From Brucella intermedia LMG 3301 (lineage in GTDB: Bacteria > Pseudomonadota > Alphaproteobacteria > Rhizobiales > Rhizobiaceae): 64,000 nucleotides of DNA. The first letter of the stretch is position 1; each line of letters opens with the position of its first letter. The DNA is taken from NCBI RefSeq assembly GCF_000182645.1, contig NZ_ACQA01000001.1:310001-374000 (forward strand), written 5' to 3'. The notes under the pieces were generated by a model. The model did not search any database. It was not told where the DNA came from and saw only the letters and a program-made list of their open reading frames with translations. The translations under genes and the position numbers were made by a program. Positions 8,831 through 17,217 of this stretch are shown here, piece by piece.

Positions 8831-8960
8831 CATAGTAATATCGGCAGGAAATTTGCGGCTGTCAAGGATGGTTTATTCGCAAGTGAATAGACTGTTCGCA
8901 TGCGCATGCTTTTCCGATTGCGCTTCGACAAGCTTGCTCCTATCAATCGCTGGAAGAGGC

Positions 8961-9102
8961 AGCGCATCCCAAAAAGTGCGAAGCGGTTTTTGGATAAGAT
9001 GCGGTGAAAGAGGAAGCGCATCCCAAAAAGTGCGAAGCGGTTTTTGGATAAGATGCGGTGAAAGAGGAAGCGCATCCCAAAAAGTGCGAGCGGTTTTTGG
9101 AT
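8961..9102. repeat. Three tandem 54-bp copies of a palindromic element
   Basis: Copies begin with AGCGCATCCCAAAAAGTGCG at 8961, 9015 and 9069, an exact 54-bp period. The first two are identical through the conserved core. The third lacks one A and diverges after TTTTTGGAT. Each copy is itself a partial inverted repeat (GCGCATCCCAAAAA with TTTTTGGATAAGATGCG). Related single elements occur at 33433, 33661, 38181, 50370 and 62007. The tandem array fills most of the 416-bp gap between the FadR-type regulator and the aldo/keto reductase, where I see no gene. Confidence 0.85.
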
Positions 9103-9157
9103 CACGAGGCGCTGAACAAGGAGTGCGGCGTTCGTCGCCGTTGTTGAGGAGATATCC

Positions 9158-10186
9158 ATGCATTTGAAGGCATCCGAAAAGCGAACGCTTGGCCGTACCG
9201 GTTTGACTGTGACGGCGCTTGGTCTGGGAACTGCACCTCTGGGTGGGCTTTATGCGCCCGTTTCCCGCTCTGACGCCGACGCTTTGCTGGAAGCCGGTTG
9301 GAATAGCGGCATCCGTTATTATGACAGTGCGCCGATGTATGGCTATGGCCGCAGCGAGCACATTCTCGGCGATATGCTGCGTGAAAAGAGCGAGCGCGCC
9401 GTTGTTTCAACCAAGGTCGGGCGCCTAATGGCCAACGAGCGTGCGGGCCGCACATTGCCGCCTGCGCTGCCGAAAAATCCGTTCGATTCCGGCTGGCACA
9501 ATGGCCTCAATTTTCGTGAGGTCTTTGATTACAGCTATGATGGCATCATGCGGAGCTTCGATGACAGCCAGCAGCGTCTCGGCTTTCCTGAAATCGATCT
9601 GCTCTATGTCCATGATATTGGCCGTGTGACCCACGGCGACCGGCAAGAAATCCACTGGAACGCGCTTACCAAGGGCGGCGGTTTCCGCGCGCTCACCGAA
9701 TTGCGCGAGGCGGGAAATATCAAGGGCTTCGGTCTTGGTGTAAACGAATGGCAGATCATTCGCGATGCGCTTGAAGAGGCTGATCTCGACTGCTCGCTTT
9801 TGGCTGGCCGCTATTCGCTGCTCGATCAGGTGTCCGAAAAGGAATTCCTGCCATTGGCGCAGAAGCGGGGCATGGCTCTGGTGATTGCCGGTGTGTTCAA
9901 TTCCGGTATTCTCGCGGCACCGCGTGGCGGCGAACAGAAGTTCGACTATGCCGATGCCCCTGCCGAAATCATCGCGCGCACCAATCGCCTGCACGATATT
10001 TGCGACGAGTATCATGTACCGCTCGCCGCCGCCGCCATGCAGTTCCCGATGAGACATGAGGCCGTCAGCTCCATTCTGATCGGTGTCCGCTCGCCGGAAC
10101 AGATCAGGCAGAACGTGGTCTGGTTCGAGCAGTCGATCCCCGAGGAATTCTGGACGACGCTTCGCTCGGAAGGTCTCATTTCGTAA
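9158..10186 (+). CDS. Aldo/keto reductase (D-threo-aldose / L-fucose dehydrogenase-like)
   Basis: A 342-residue NAD(P)-dependent aldo/keto reductase with a TIM-barrel layout. Catalytic tetrad candidates are Asp and Tyr in YYDSAPMYGYGRSE, Lys in VVSTKVGR and His in LLYVHD. The opening LGRTGLTVTALGLGTAPLGG and the overall spacing resemble the D-threo-aldose 1-dehydrogenase and pyridoxal 4-dehydrogenase group, which oxidise the sugar anomeric carbon or an aldehyde. It is preceded by a GGAG ribosome site and followed after 2 bp by a PfkB kinase, so both probably act on the same sugar. The substrate is not determined. Confidence 0.85.
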   Translation: MHLKASEKRTLGRTGLTVTALGLGTAPLGGLYAPVSRSDADALLEAGWNSGIRYYDSAPMYGYGRSEHILGDMLREKSERAVVSTKVGRLMANERAGRTLPPALPKNPFDSGWHNGLNFREVFDYSYDGIMRSFDDSQQRLGFPEIDLLYVHDIGRVTHGDRQEIHWNALTKGGGFRALTELREAGNIKGFGLGVNEWQIIRDALEEADLDCSLLAGRYSLLDQVSEKEFLPLAQKRGMALVIAGVFNSGILAAPRGGEQKFDYADAPAEIIARTNRLHDICDEYHVPLAAAAMQFPMRHEAVSSILIGVRSPEQIRQNVVWFEQSIPEEFWTTLRSEGLIS

Positions 10187-10188
10187 TC

Positions 10189-11109
10189 ATGACATCCAGA
10201 ATTCTCTGTGTCGGTGCCCTTACCATGGACACCATCTTGCGCCTTGATGCGCTTCCTCATGCGGCAGGCAAATATCTGCCGCGCGAGGCCGTCGAAATAG
10301 CAGCCGGCATGGCTTCGAGCGCAGCCGCGGCGATTGCCCGGCTTGGCGGCGATGTGGCGCTCTGGGCTTCTGCGGGGATTGATCCCGTTGGGGATCGTGC
10401 CGTCGCGGAGCTTCAGGCCGAAGGCATCGACTGTGCCTATATCCGGCGGCTGGAAGACGCCCGCACCGCATTTTCGTCAATCCTCGTTGATGCGAGCGGC
10501 GAACGCATCATCGTGCCTTTCTATGATCGCAGGCTTGCAAGCCCGTCCGACGTGGTGCCGCCCATTGCAGCGGGAGCCTATGCCGCCGTGATGACCGATG
10601 TCCGCTGGCCATGGGCTGCTGAGACCGCGCTGCGTGCCGCGCGCGATGCCGGTATTCCGGCCATACTGGACGCGGATACCGCGCCCGTCGAATTGCTCGA
10701 AACGCTGCTGCCGCTTGCAACCCATATCGTTGCATCGGAACCCGCTGCAATCAGCGTCGCGGGCACGACGGATTTGCGTGAATGTGTCCGCATTTTAGCT
10801 AATCGCCATGATGTGTTCACAGCGGTCACCGCCGGAGCGGAAGGCTGCTATTGGAGCGAAGGCGCGGGCAAACCGGTTTCTCACGTGCCCGGTTTCAAGG
10901 TCGATGCAGTGGATACGCTGGCCGCAGGCGACGTGTTCCATGGCGCTTTTGCATGGGGTCTGGTGGAAGGCAAACCGATGACCGACATCATTCGCTTTGC
11001 CAATGCGGCTGCGGCGATCAAATGCGCGCGCTTCGGCGGGCGGGCCGGTTCGCCGCGCCCACAGGAAGTGCTTTCCTTCATCGAAACCGGGATTGTTCCA
11101 ACCCGATAA
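10189..11109 (+). CDS. PfkB-family sugar kinase, YihV-like
   Basis: A 306-residue ribokinase/PfkB-fold kinase. The second PfkB signature is clear near the C-terminus (VDTLAAGDVFHGAFAWGL, with the catalytic Asp in AGD). From memory, the pattern resembles E. coli YihV (sulfofructose kinase) more than generic ribokinases: GKY near the N-terminus, VDASGERII, a DVRW stretch, ILDADTAP and a terminal KCARFGGRAG. I could not run an alignment, so this is a lead and not an assignment; 2-keto-3-deoxy sugar acid kinase is the main alternative. It starts 2 bp after the aldo/keto reductase stop, so translation is coupled. Confidence 0.82.
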   Translation: MTSRILCVGALTMDTILRLDALPHAAGKYLPREAVEIAAGMASSAAAAIARLGGDVALWASAGIDPVGDRAVAELQAEGIDCAYIRRLEDARTAFSSILVDASGERIIVPFYDRRLASPSDVVPPIAAGAYAAVMTDVRWPWAAETALRAARDAGIPAILDADTAPVELLETLLPLATHIVASEPAAISVAGTTDLRECVRILANRHDVFTAVTAGAEGCYWSEGAGKPVSHVPGFKVDAVDTLAAGDVFHGAFAWGLVEGKPMTDIIRFANAAAAIKCARFGGRAGSPRPQEVLSFIETGIVPTR

Positions 11110-11281
11110 GTTGACCGTCTTCAGACGTCGCCCCTCGTCTTCGAGACGCTGTTTTTCAACAGCTCCTCAGGATGAGGAAGGAGATGTCAGCGCGCTGAAC
11201 TGGCTCGCGTTTCAGGTAATTTGCTTTCTCTCCCATCCTCCGAAAATCATGCAATTACGCACTGAACCCGAATTGACTCTT

Positions 11282-11297
11282 TACTAACATGTTAGTA
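11282..11297. promoter_or_regulatory. Perfect 16-bp palindrome, candidate GntR operator over a promoter
   Basis: TACTAACATGTTAGTA is a perfect palindrome about 40 bp before the aldolase start. A TTGACT hexamer at 11273 sits just upstream, and a weak -10 (TATGTG at 11296) follows with 17-bp spacing, so a bound protein would cover the promoter. The GntR-type regulator at 12277 is the obvious candidate ligand. The binding partner is inferred. Confidence 0.6.
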
Positions 11298-11335
11298 TGT
11301 GCCAGCTTAAAGTTCAAATTTGGGAGGAGCCAGTC

Positions 11336-12238
11336 TTGGCACATAATCATTCCGGGCAGGAGCGTTTCGGTCTCTCTGCAGCGCTCACCACGCCATTCGA
11401 CGCAGATGGCAAGATCGATGTCAGCCGTGCGCTGAAGCATGCACGCGCGCGGCTCGATAATGGCTGCTCGAGCGTGACCCTGTTTGGCACCACCGGCGAA
11501 GGGGCGTCGATTGCCGATGCCGAGCGCGCCGCTCTTCTGGATGCATTTGTGGTAGGCGGTCTTCCGGCCTCCAGCATGGTCGTGGGCGTGATGGAAAATT
11601 CGGTTGCCGACGCTGTCCTCCAGGCTGGCGACGCGCTGCGCCGCGGCTGCAAGGCCATTCTCCTCGCACCGCCTTCCTATTTCAAGAACCTCTCCGATGA
11701 GGGCCTGTTCAACTGGTTCTCGTCCGTCGTCAAAGGTTTGGGTGAAGATGCGCGCGGCATCATTCTCTACAATATCCCGTCGGTTACAGCGGTCGAGCTT
11801 TCGGTCGATCTCATCAGCCGCCTGCGTGCAGCTTTTGGTGACATCATCATTGGCGTGAAGGATTCTTCCGGCAATTGGGCCTATACCGAAAAACTGCTAG
11901 CTGCGCATAAGGACATCGCGATCCTGATCGGCGACGAGCGCGACCTTGCAGCCGGTGTGCGCCTTGGCGGGCAGGGCGCGATTTCCGGCATGGCCAATCT
12001 GTTCCCCGACCGTCTTCTGCGCATGATCAATGACGGACAGGACGATGCCGAACTGGTGGCCGCAGTACAGCAATTGCTGAACTATCCGGTAACGCCAGCG
12101 GTCAAGGCCATGGTGGCGCGCCATACGGGTGACAAGGAATGGCGGCGTGTGCGTGCGCCCCTGATTTCACTCAATGATGCGGACTGCGATGCAATTGGTA
12201 GTGTATTCGACCGTTTGCATATGGCAAAAGCGGCCTGA
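11336..12238 (+). CDS. DapA-family aldolase/dehydratase (dihydrodipicolinate synthase-like)
   Basis: A class I aldolase-superfamily protein of about 300 residues. It carries the family's GTTGEG motif, the tyrosine in LYNIPS and the Schiff-base lysine in GVKDSSGN. An in-frame ATG lies at 11297, but that start falls in the operator palindrome. A GGGAGGAG Shine-Dalgarno six bases before the TTG at 11336 makes TTG the likely start and gives the usual family length. In sugar catabolism such enzymes split or dehydrate 2-keto-3-deoxy acids to give pyruvate plus an aldehyde. True lysine synthesis is unlikely given the transporter and regulator neighbours. Confidence 0.85.
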   Translation: MAHNHSGQERFGLSAALTTPFDADGKIDVSRALKHARARLDNGCSSVTLFGTTGEGASIADAERAALLDAFVVGGLPASSMVVGVMENSVADAVLQAGDALRRGCKAILLAPPSYFKNLSDEGLFNWFSSVVKGLGEDARGIILYNIPSVTAVELSVDLISRLRAAFGDIIIGVKDSSGNWAYTEKLLAAHKDIAILIGDERDLAAGVRLGGQGAISGMANLFPDRLLRMINDGQDDAELVAAVQQLLNYPVTPAVKAMVARHTGDKEWRRVRAPLISLNDADCDAIGSVFDRLHMAKAA

Positions 12239-12276
12239 AGGCGGCATAAGCCTGAAAGGATAGAGGGGGAACGGAT

Positions 12277-12939
12277 TTGGCGGAAGATCACAACGAACCG
12301 GTAAAATTGCGGGACAAGGCTTATCAGAGCTTCACCCAGCATTTGCTGGCGCGTGATTTTCATCCGGGCCAGTTCGTTTCGCAGCGCCAGCTCGTCACCA
12401 TGACGGGCTTGCCGCTGGGCGCTATCCGCGAGCTTATCCCGCGCCTTGAAGCGGAAGGCCTTATCAAGACCGTGCCGCAGCGCGGGCTTCAGATCGCGCA
12501 TATCGATCTCAATCTGATCCGCGAAGCGTTCCAGTTCCGCCTCTTTATCGAGAAGGAGTCGGTAGCGATTTTCTGCCAATCAGCGTCCGACGAATTGCTG
12601 CGCGCATTGCGTGCGGAACATGAGGAAACTCTGGAACGCGCGATGGCGGAAGGTGAAACACCGGAACTGGAGGCGCGGGCGCAGACTATCGACTGGAGCC
12701 TGCACGATACGATTGTCGGCTCGCTCGATAATGAAATCATCTGGCGCGCCTATCAGACCAACACGATCAAGATGCGCCTGATCAATCAGGAACGTTTCCG
12801 CATCACCGGTCGCGTCATTCCGGTCATGCAGGAGCATCTGGCCGTCCTCGCTGCAATCGAAACACGCGATCCGCAGACAGCCATGGATGCCATTGCCGTT
12901 CACATCAACAATGCACGGAAACTGGCTTTGCAGATTTAA
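12277..12939 (+). CDS. GntR-family transcriptional regulator (FCD-type)
   Basis: A 220-residue GntR-family regulator starting at a TTG preceded by GAGGGGG. The winged helix spans about residues 10-75 (SQRQLVTMTGLPLGAIREL, then LIKTVPQRGLQI), followed by a helical FCD-like sensor with DWSLHDTIVGSLDN in the ligand-site region. It lies between the aldolase and the transporter genes of the same orientation and probably controls that block through the palindrome at 11282. The ligand is probably a sugar-derived acid, by family precedent only. Confidence 0.87.
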   Translation: MAEDHNEPVKLRDKAYQSFTQHLLARDFHPGQFVSQRQLVTMTGLPLGAIRELIPRLEAEGLIKTVPQRGLQIAHIDLNLIREAFQFRLFIEKESVAIFCQSASDELLRALRAEHEETLERAMAEGETPELEARAQTIDWSLHDTIVGSLDNEIIWRAYQTNTIKMRLINQERFRITGRVIPVMQEHLAVLAAIETRDPQTAMDAIAVHINNARKLALQI

Positions 12940-12999
12940 CGACCAGAGCCCGGGCAAGAGGAGTTGCCGGGCCGACGGAAATTTGGGGAGGAGCATGCA

Positions 13000-14334
13000 A
13001 TGAATCTATTACGTCCAACACGTCGCCAGTTCCTGGCGGGCTCGGCGGCAATCGCTGCATCGGGCATGACGGGCATCAGCCCGTCTTTCGCCCAGTCGAA
13101 AGTCGACTGGAAGAAGTTTGCCGGTACCACGCTGGAAGTGAACCTCATCAAGAGCCCGCGCGGTGAAATCCTTCAGAAATACCAGAAGGAATTCGAGGAG
13201 CTGACCGGCATCAAGGTGCATTCCGAACAGATGCCCGAACAGCAGCAGCGCCAGAAGGCGGTGATCGAGCTGACGTCCGGTCGCCCGAGCTTCGACGTCA
13301 TCCATATCAGCTATCACGTCCAGAAGCGCCAGTTCGAAAAGGGCGGCTGGCTTGCCGACCTGAACCCGTTCCTGAAGGATCCGACGCTGACGGATGCATC
13401 GCTCACGGAAGATGATTTCGCAAGTGCCGGTCTGACCTTCGCCAAGGACGCCAATGGCCGTTTCGGCGCGCTGCCATTCTCGGTCGATTACTGGATCATC
13501 TACTGGAACAAGGAACTCTTTGCCGCCAAGGGCATCGAATTTCCGAAGACCTTCGAAGAGCTGGTCGCCGCCGCCGAAGCGCTCACCGATCCATCGACCA
13601 ACACCTATGGTTTCGTCGCGCGCGGCATGAAGAATGCCAATGCGCCGGTCTATACCAGCCTCCTGCTCGGCTATGGCAAGCAGTCGGTTGACGCCGATGG
13701 CAACCTCCAGACGGATTCGGCTGAAGGCATCGAAGCCGCAAAGCTCTATCAGCGCCTGATGACCAAATCGGCACCTCCCGGCGTTGCGGGCTTCAACTGG
13801 GCAGAATGCCAGTCGAACTTCCTGCAGGGTCGCGTCGGCATGTGGCTTGACGGTATCGGTTTTGCCCCGCCGCTCGAAGACCCGAACAAGTCGCGCGTCG
13901 TCGGCAAGGTCGGCTATGGCGTCATGCCGGCAGGCCCGAATGCGCAGGCAGCACCGACGACCGGCGACGGCATCGGCGTGACCGAAGCCTCCAAGAACAA
14001 GGAAGCCGCATATCTCTACTGCCAGTGGGCCATTTCCAAGGAAATGGGCGCTCGCCTGTTGCAGTCGGGGTCGGGGGTTCCGTTCCGCAAGTCGGTCATC
14101 GATGATGAAGCCGTGCGCAAGGGCGTCACCATGCCGGAAGGCTGGGTGGAAGCCCTGTCGAAGTCAGCCCCGATCAGCCAGCTCTGCCTGCCGGTCATCG
14201 TGCCTGTCACGGAATTCCGCGACATTATCGGTGTTGGCCTCACCAATCTGCTGAACGGCGCCGACGCGGAAGCTGAAATGAAACGCGCGACGGAAGAATT
14301 CCGTCCGGTCCTCGCACGGAGCGAAGGGAAATGA
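13000..14334 (+). CDS. Tat-exported family 1 sugar-binding protein
   Basis: A periplasmic solute-binding protein of 444 residues, starting at the ATG at 13000 behind a GGGGAGGAG ribosome site. Upstream in-frame codons are not likely used. The N-terminus carries a twin-arginine motif (TRRQFLAG) followed by a hydrophobic stretch and cleavage near PSFAQS, so export is by Tat rather than Sec, unlike the binding protein at 5566. The mature part has the family 1 pattern IYWNKELFAAKGIEFPKTFE. It overlaps the first permease by ATGA. It should deliver a sugar or sugar derivative that is processed by the upstream kinase, aldolase and reductase. Confidence 0.9.
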   Translation: MNLLRPTRRQFLAGSAAIAASGMTGISPSFAQSKVDWKKFAGTTLEVNLIKSPRGEILQKYQKEFEELTGIKVHSEQMPEQQQRQKAVIELTSGRPSFDVIHISYHVQKRQFEKGGWLADLNPFLKDPTLTDASLTEDDFASAGLTFAKDANGRFGALPFSVDYWIIYWNKELFAAKGIEFPKTFEELVAAAEALTDPSTNTYGFVARGMKNANAPVYTSLLLGYGKQSVDADGNLQTDSAEGIEAAKLYQRLMTKSAPPGVAGFNWAECQSNFLQGRVGMWLDGIGFAPPLEDPNKSRVVGKVGYGVMPAGPNAQAAPTTGDGIGVTEASKNKEAAYLYCQWAISKEMGARLLQSGSGVPFRKSVIDDEAVRKGVTMPEGWVEALSKSAPISQLCLPVIVPVTEFRDIIGVGLTNLLNGADAEAEMKRATEEFRPVLARSEGK

Positions 14335-15266
14335 CATCTGCCGCCCCGACAGGAGCAAAAACGGGAGTTGCTGCGGCAGCTTCCCCCACCAAGACTGGCA
14401 AGAGCCGCTTGCGGCCAAGCTACTGGCCGTTTGTTCTTCCAGCCTTGATCACCGTCGGGGCGGTGATCGTCTTCCCATGGGTGTTTACGCTCTGGATGAG
14501 TACCAACCAGTGGCAACTGGGCGGCGAGCAGAGCTTTGTCGGCTTCGACAATTATCTGCGTCTTGCCGCCGATATGCGCTTCTGGGAATCCATGTGGCAT
14601 ACCGTTGTCTATACGGTTCTGTCGGTCGTGGCTCCGATGGTCCTGGGCACGATCGCAGCGCTGGTCTTTGACAGCAAGCTGCCGATGCGCGGGCTCCTGC
14701 GCGGCATCTTCGTCATGCCGATGATGGCCACACCGGTTGCCGTCGCTCTGGTCTGGACGATGATGTATCACCCGCAGCTCGGCGTTCTGAACTATCTTCT
14801 GTCGCTGGTCGGCATTCCGCCCCAGGAGTGGATATTCAACCAGAACACGGTCATCCCCTCGCTGGTGGCTGTTGAAACTTGGCAGTGGACGCCGCTTGTC
14901 ATGCTGATCGTGCTCGGTGGCCTTGCTTCCATGCCGCGCGATCCCTTTGAAAGCGCGGAAATCGATGGCGCCAATGGCTGGCAGAAATTCCGCTACATCA
15001 CCCTTCCGATGATCCTGCCCTTCATCATGGTGGCTGTCATCATCCGCTCGATCGATGCGCTGAAAAGCTTCGACATCATCTATGCGATGACGCAGGGCGG
15101 TCCGGGAACCGCGTCGGAAACCATCAATATCTATCTCTATAATGTGGCGTTCTCCTATTACGACATAGGCTATGCATCGGCGATTGCCGTGGTGTTCTTC
15201 ATTGTCATTATTGCCATGTCGCTGGTCCTTCTGGCTCTTCGTCAGCGGACCAAGTGGAACGCCTGA
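14331..15266 (+). CDS. Sugar-type ABC transporter permease (MalF-like)
   Basis: A 311-residue inner-membrane permease with a cytoplasmic N-terminal tail of about 25 residues and then six hydrophobic spans, the first at FVLPALITVGAVIVFPWVF. The EAA loop reads FESAEIDGANGWQKFRYITL. The start codon overlaps the binding-protein stop (ATGA), and the MalG-like partner follows after 9 bp. It forms the membrane pore with that partner. Confidence 0.9.
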   Translation: MTSAAPTGAKTGVAAAASPTKTGKSRLRPSYWPFVLPALITVGAVIVFPWVFTLWMSTNQWQLGGEQSFVGFDNYLRLAADMRFWESMWHTVVYTVLSVVAPMVLGTIAALVFDSKLPMRGLLRGIFVMPMMATPVAVALVWTMMYHPQLGVLNYLLSLVGIPPQEWIFNQNTVIPSLVAVETWQWTPLVMLIVLGGLASMPRDPFESAEIDGANGWQKFRYITLPMILPFIMVAVIIRSIDALKSFDIIYAMTQGGPGTASETINIYLYNVAFSYYDIGYASAIAVVFFIVIIAMSLVLLALRQRTKWNA

Positions 15267-15275
15267 GGACCGACC

Positions 15276-16094
15276 ATGGCACGCAAATCAATTCTTTCGA
15301 AGCTTGGCACGGCACTTCTGGTCTTCATCATCGTGTCGCCTGCGATCTTCTTCTTCGTGTGGATGCTGTCGCTTTCGCTGAAATATGAAATCGACAATGG
15401 CGCTTATCCGCCGATCCTGATCCCGGAGCGTTTCGCCTGGTCGAACTATACCGAGATTTTCGCGGCGAACGACTTTCTGCTCTATTTCTGGAACAGCCTT
15501 ATTGTGACCGGCATGGCGACCTTGCTTGCGCTGCTGGTCGGTGTTCCGGCGGGATATGGCATTGCGCGGCTCAAGGCGCATAAATCGGCGATCGTCATCA
15601 TGATTGCCCGCATGACGCCGGGCCTGTCCTACCTGATCCCGCTGTTCCTTCTGTTCCAGACGCTCGGTCTGCTCGGCACGCTCTGGCCGCAGATCATCAT
15701 CCATCTGGTCGTCACCGTTCCAATCGTGATCTGGATCATGATCGGCTATTTCGAGACGACACCGATGGAACTGGAAGAAGCAGCCATTATCGACGGTGCT
15801 TCCTCGTGGCAGGTGTTCATGAAAGTCGCCCTGCCGATTGCCAAGCCCGGCATCGTGGTTTCGCTCATCCTGGCGGTGATCTTCTCGTGGAACAATTTCG
15901 TCTTCGGCATCGTGCTCGCAAGCCGCGAGACACGTACCCTGCCGGTCGCGGTTTATAACATGCTGTCCTTTGAACAGGTCAGCTGGGGTCCGCTTGCAGC
16001 CGCCGCCCTCGTGGTCACATTGCCGGTCCTGCTGCTAACCGTTTTCGCACAGCGCCAGATCGTTGCAGGTCTGACCGCAGGCGCCGTCAAATAA
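15276..16094 (+). CDS. Sugar-type ABC transporter permease (MalG-like)
   Basis: A 272-residue MalG-type permease with about six membrane spans. The EAA loop is EEAAIIDGASSWQVFMKVAL, and the C-terminus QIVAGLTAGAVK is characteristic of the class. It lies 9 bp after the MalF-like gene and 15 bp before the ATPase gene, so all four transport genes should be one transcriptional unit. Confidence 0.9.
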   Translation: MARKSILSKLGTALLVFIIVSPAIFFFVWMLSLSLKYEIDNGAYPPILIPERFAWSNYTEIFAANDFLLYFWNSLIVTGMATLLALLVGVPAGYGIARLKAHKSAIVIMIARMTPGLSYLIPLFLLFQTLGLLGTLWPQIIIHLVVTVPIVIWIMIGYFETTPMELEEAAIIDGASSWQVFMKVALPIAKPGIVVSLILAVIFSWNNFVFGIVLASRETRTLPVAVYNMLSFEQVSWGPLAAAALVVTLPVLLLTVFAQRQIVAGLTAGAVK

Positions 16095-16109
16095 GAGTCG
16101 AGGTTCAAG

Positions 16110-17168
16110 ATGGCATCTGTATCCATCCGAAATGCAATCAAGAAATATGGCAATGTCGGCGTGTTGCATGGCGTGTCAGTGGACATTCAGGACGGTGAAT
16201 TCGTCGTGCTGGTCGGCCCGTCGGGCTGCGGAAAATCGACGCTTCTGCGCATGATCGCAGGGCTTGAGGAAATCAGCGACGGCGAAATCGCCATCGGTCC
16301 GCGCGTCGTCAACGACCTGCGCGCCAAGGAACGCGATATCGCCATGGTGTTCCAGAATTATGCGCTCTATCCGCATATGACGGTGGCCGACAATATGGGC
16401 TTCGCGCTCATGCTGAAGAATGCACCGAAGGAAGAACGCGACAGCCGTGTGGCGCGCGCCGCTGAAATCCTCGGGCTCAACAAGCTGCTCGACCGTTTTC
16501 CGCGCCAGCTTTCCGGCGGCCAGCGCCAGCGCGTGGCCATGGGCCGTGCGATTGTTCGCGACCCGCAAGTGTTCCTGTTCGATGAGCCGCTGTCCAATCT
16601 CGATGCTAAACTTCGCGTGCAGATGCGCGGTGAAATCAAGGGCCTGCATCAGCGCCTGAAGACCACCACGATCTACGTGACCCACGATCAGATCGAAGCG
16701 ATGACCATGGCGGACAAGATCGTCGTCATGCGCGATGGTCTGGTGGAGCAGATCGGCGCACCGCTCGATCTTTATGACCGTCCGGCCAATCTGTTTGTCG
16801 CGGGCTTCATAGGGTCTCCATCGATGAACTTCGTCAACGGCAAGATCGAGGAAGGCTCGTTTGTGGCCGATGGCGGCTTCCGTATGCCGCTTCCTGAAGG
16901 CGATTATGCAAGCCTTTCGGGCAAGGCCGTTTATGGCATGCGCCCCGAGCATATGAAGATCGCCGATAAGGGCGTGCCGGTCACGGTCGAAATCGTCGAG
17001 CCGACCGGCTCGGAAATCATGGTGATGGGCAAGCTCGGCGACCAGCCGGTTACCTGCCTGTTCCGCGAGCGGCTGACGGTGCGCCCCGGCGATGTGCTGA
17101 CCATTGCCATCGACCCGGCCACGAGCCATGTGTTCGAGCCTGAAAAGGGAATGCGCGTCAGCAGCTAA
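16110..17168 (+). CDS. Sugar-type ABC transporter ATP-binding protein (UgpC/MalK-like)
   Basis: A 352-residue CUT1 ATPase with Walker A GPSGCGKST, signature LSGGQRQRVAMGRAIVR, Walker B FLFDEPLSNLDAK and YVTHDQIEAM, plus a C-terminal OB-like regulatory region. It is clearly related to the ATPase at 2601, with identical core motifs, but it is encoded in its own operon. It is the last gene of the rightward sugar block and ends just before a strong terminator. Confidence 0.9.
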   Translation: MASVSIRNAIKKYGNVGVLHGVSVDIQDGEFVVLVGPSGCGKSTLLRMIAGLEEISDGEIAIGPRVVNDLRAKERDIAMVFQNYALYPHMTVADNMGFALMLKNAPKEERDSRVARAAEILGLNKLLDRFPRQLSGGQRQRVAMGRAIVRDPQVFLFDEPLSNLDAKLRVQMRGEIKGLHQRLKTTTIYVTHDQIEAMTMADKIVVMRDGLVEQIGAPLDLYDRPANLFVAGFIGSPSMNFVNGKIEEGSFVADGGFRMPLPEGDYASLSGKAVYGMRPEHMKIADKGVPVTVEIVEPTGSEIMVMGKLGDQPVTCLFRERLTVRPGDVLTIAIDPATSHVFEPEKGMRVSS

Positions 17169-17186
17169 AAACCAAATATCAAAATG

Positions 17187-17216
17187 AAAACGCCGGGCTT
17201 TTGCCCGGCGTTTTGT
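17187..17216. terminator. Bidirectional intrinsic terminator
   Basis: A hairpin CGCCGGGC-tttt-GCCCGGCG (17191-17210) is flanked by AAAA on the left and TTTT on the right. It sits between the convergent ABC ATPase and preA and can stop transcription from both sides. Confidence 0.9.
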
Positions 17217-17217
17217 T

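Noticed and set aside
8961..9102. Tandem repeats as a possible CRISPR array
   Set aside because: The units are contiguous 54-bp copies with identical sequence throughout, so there are no unique spacers, and no cas gene is nearby.
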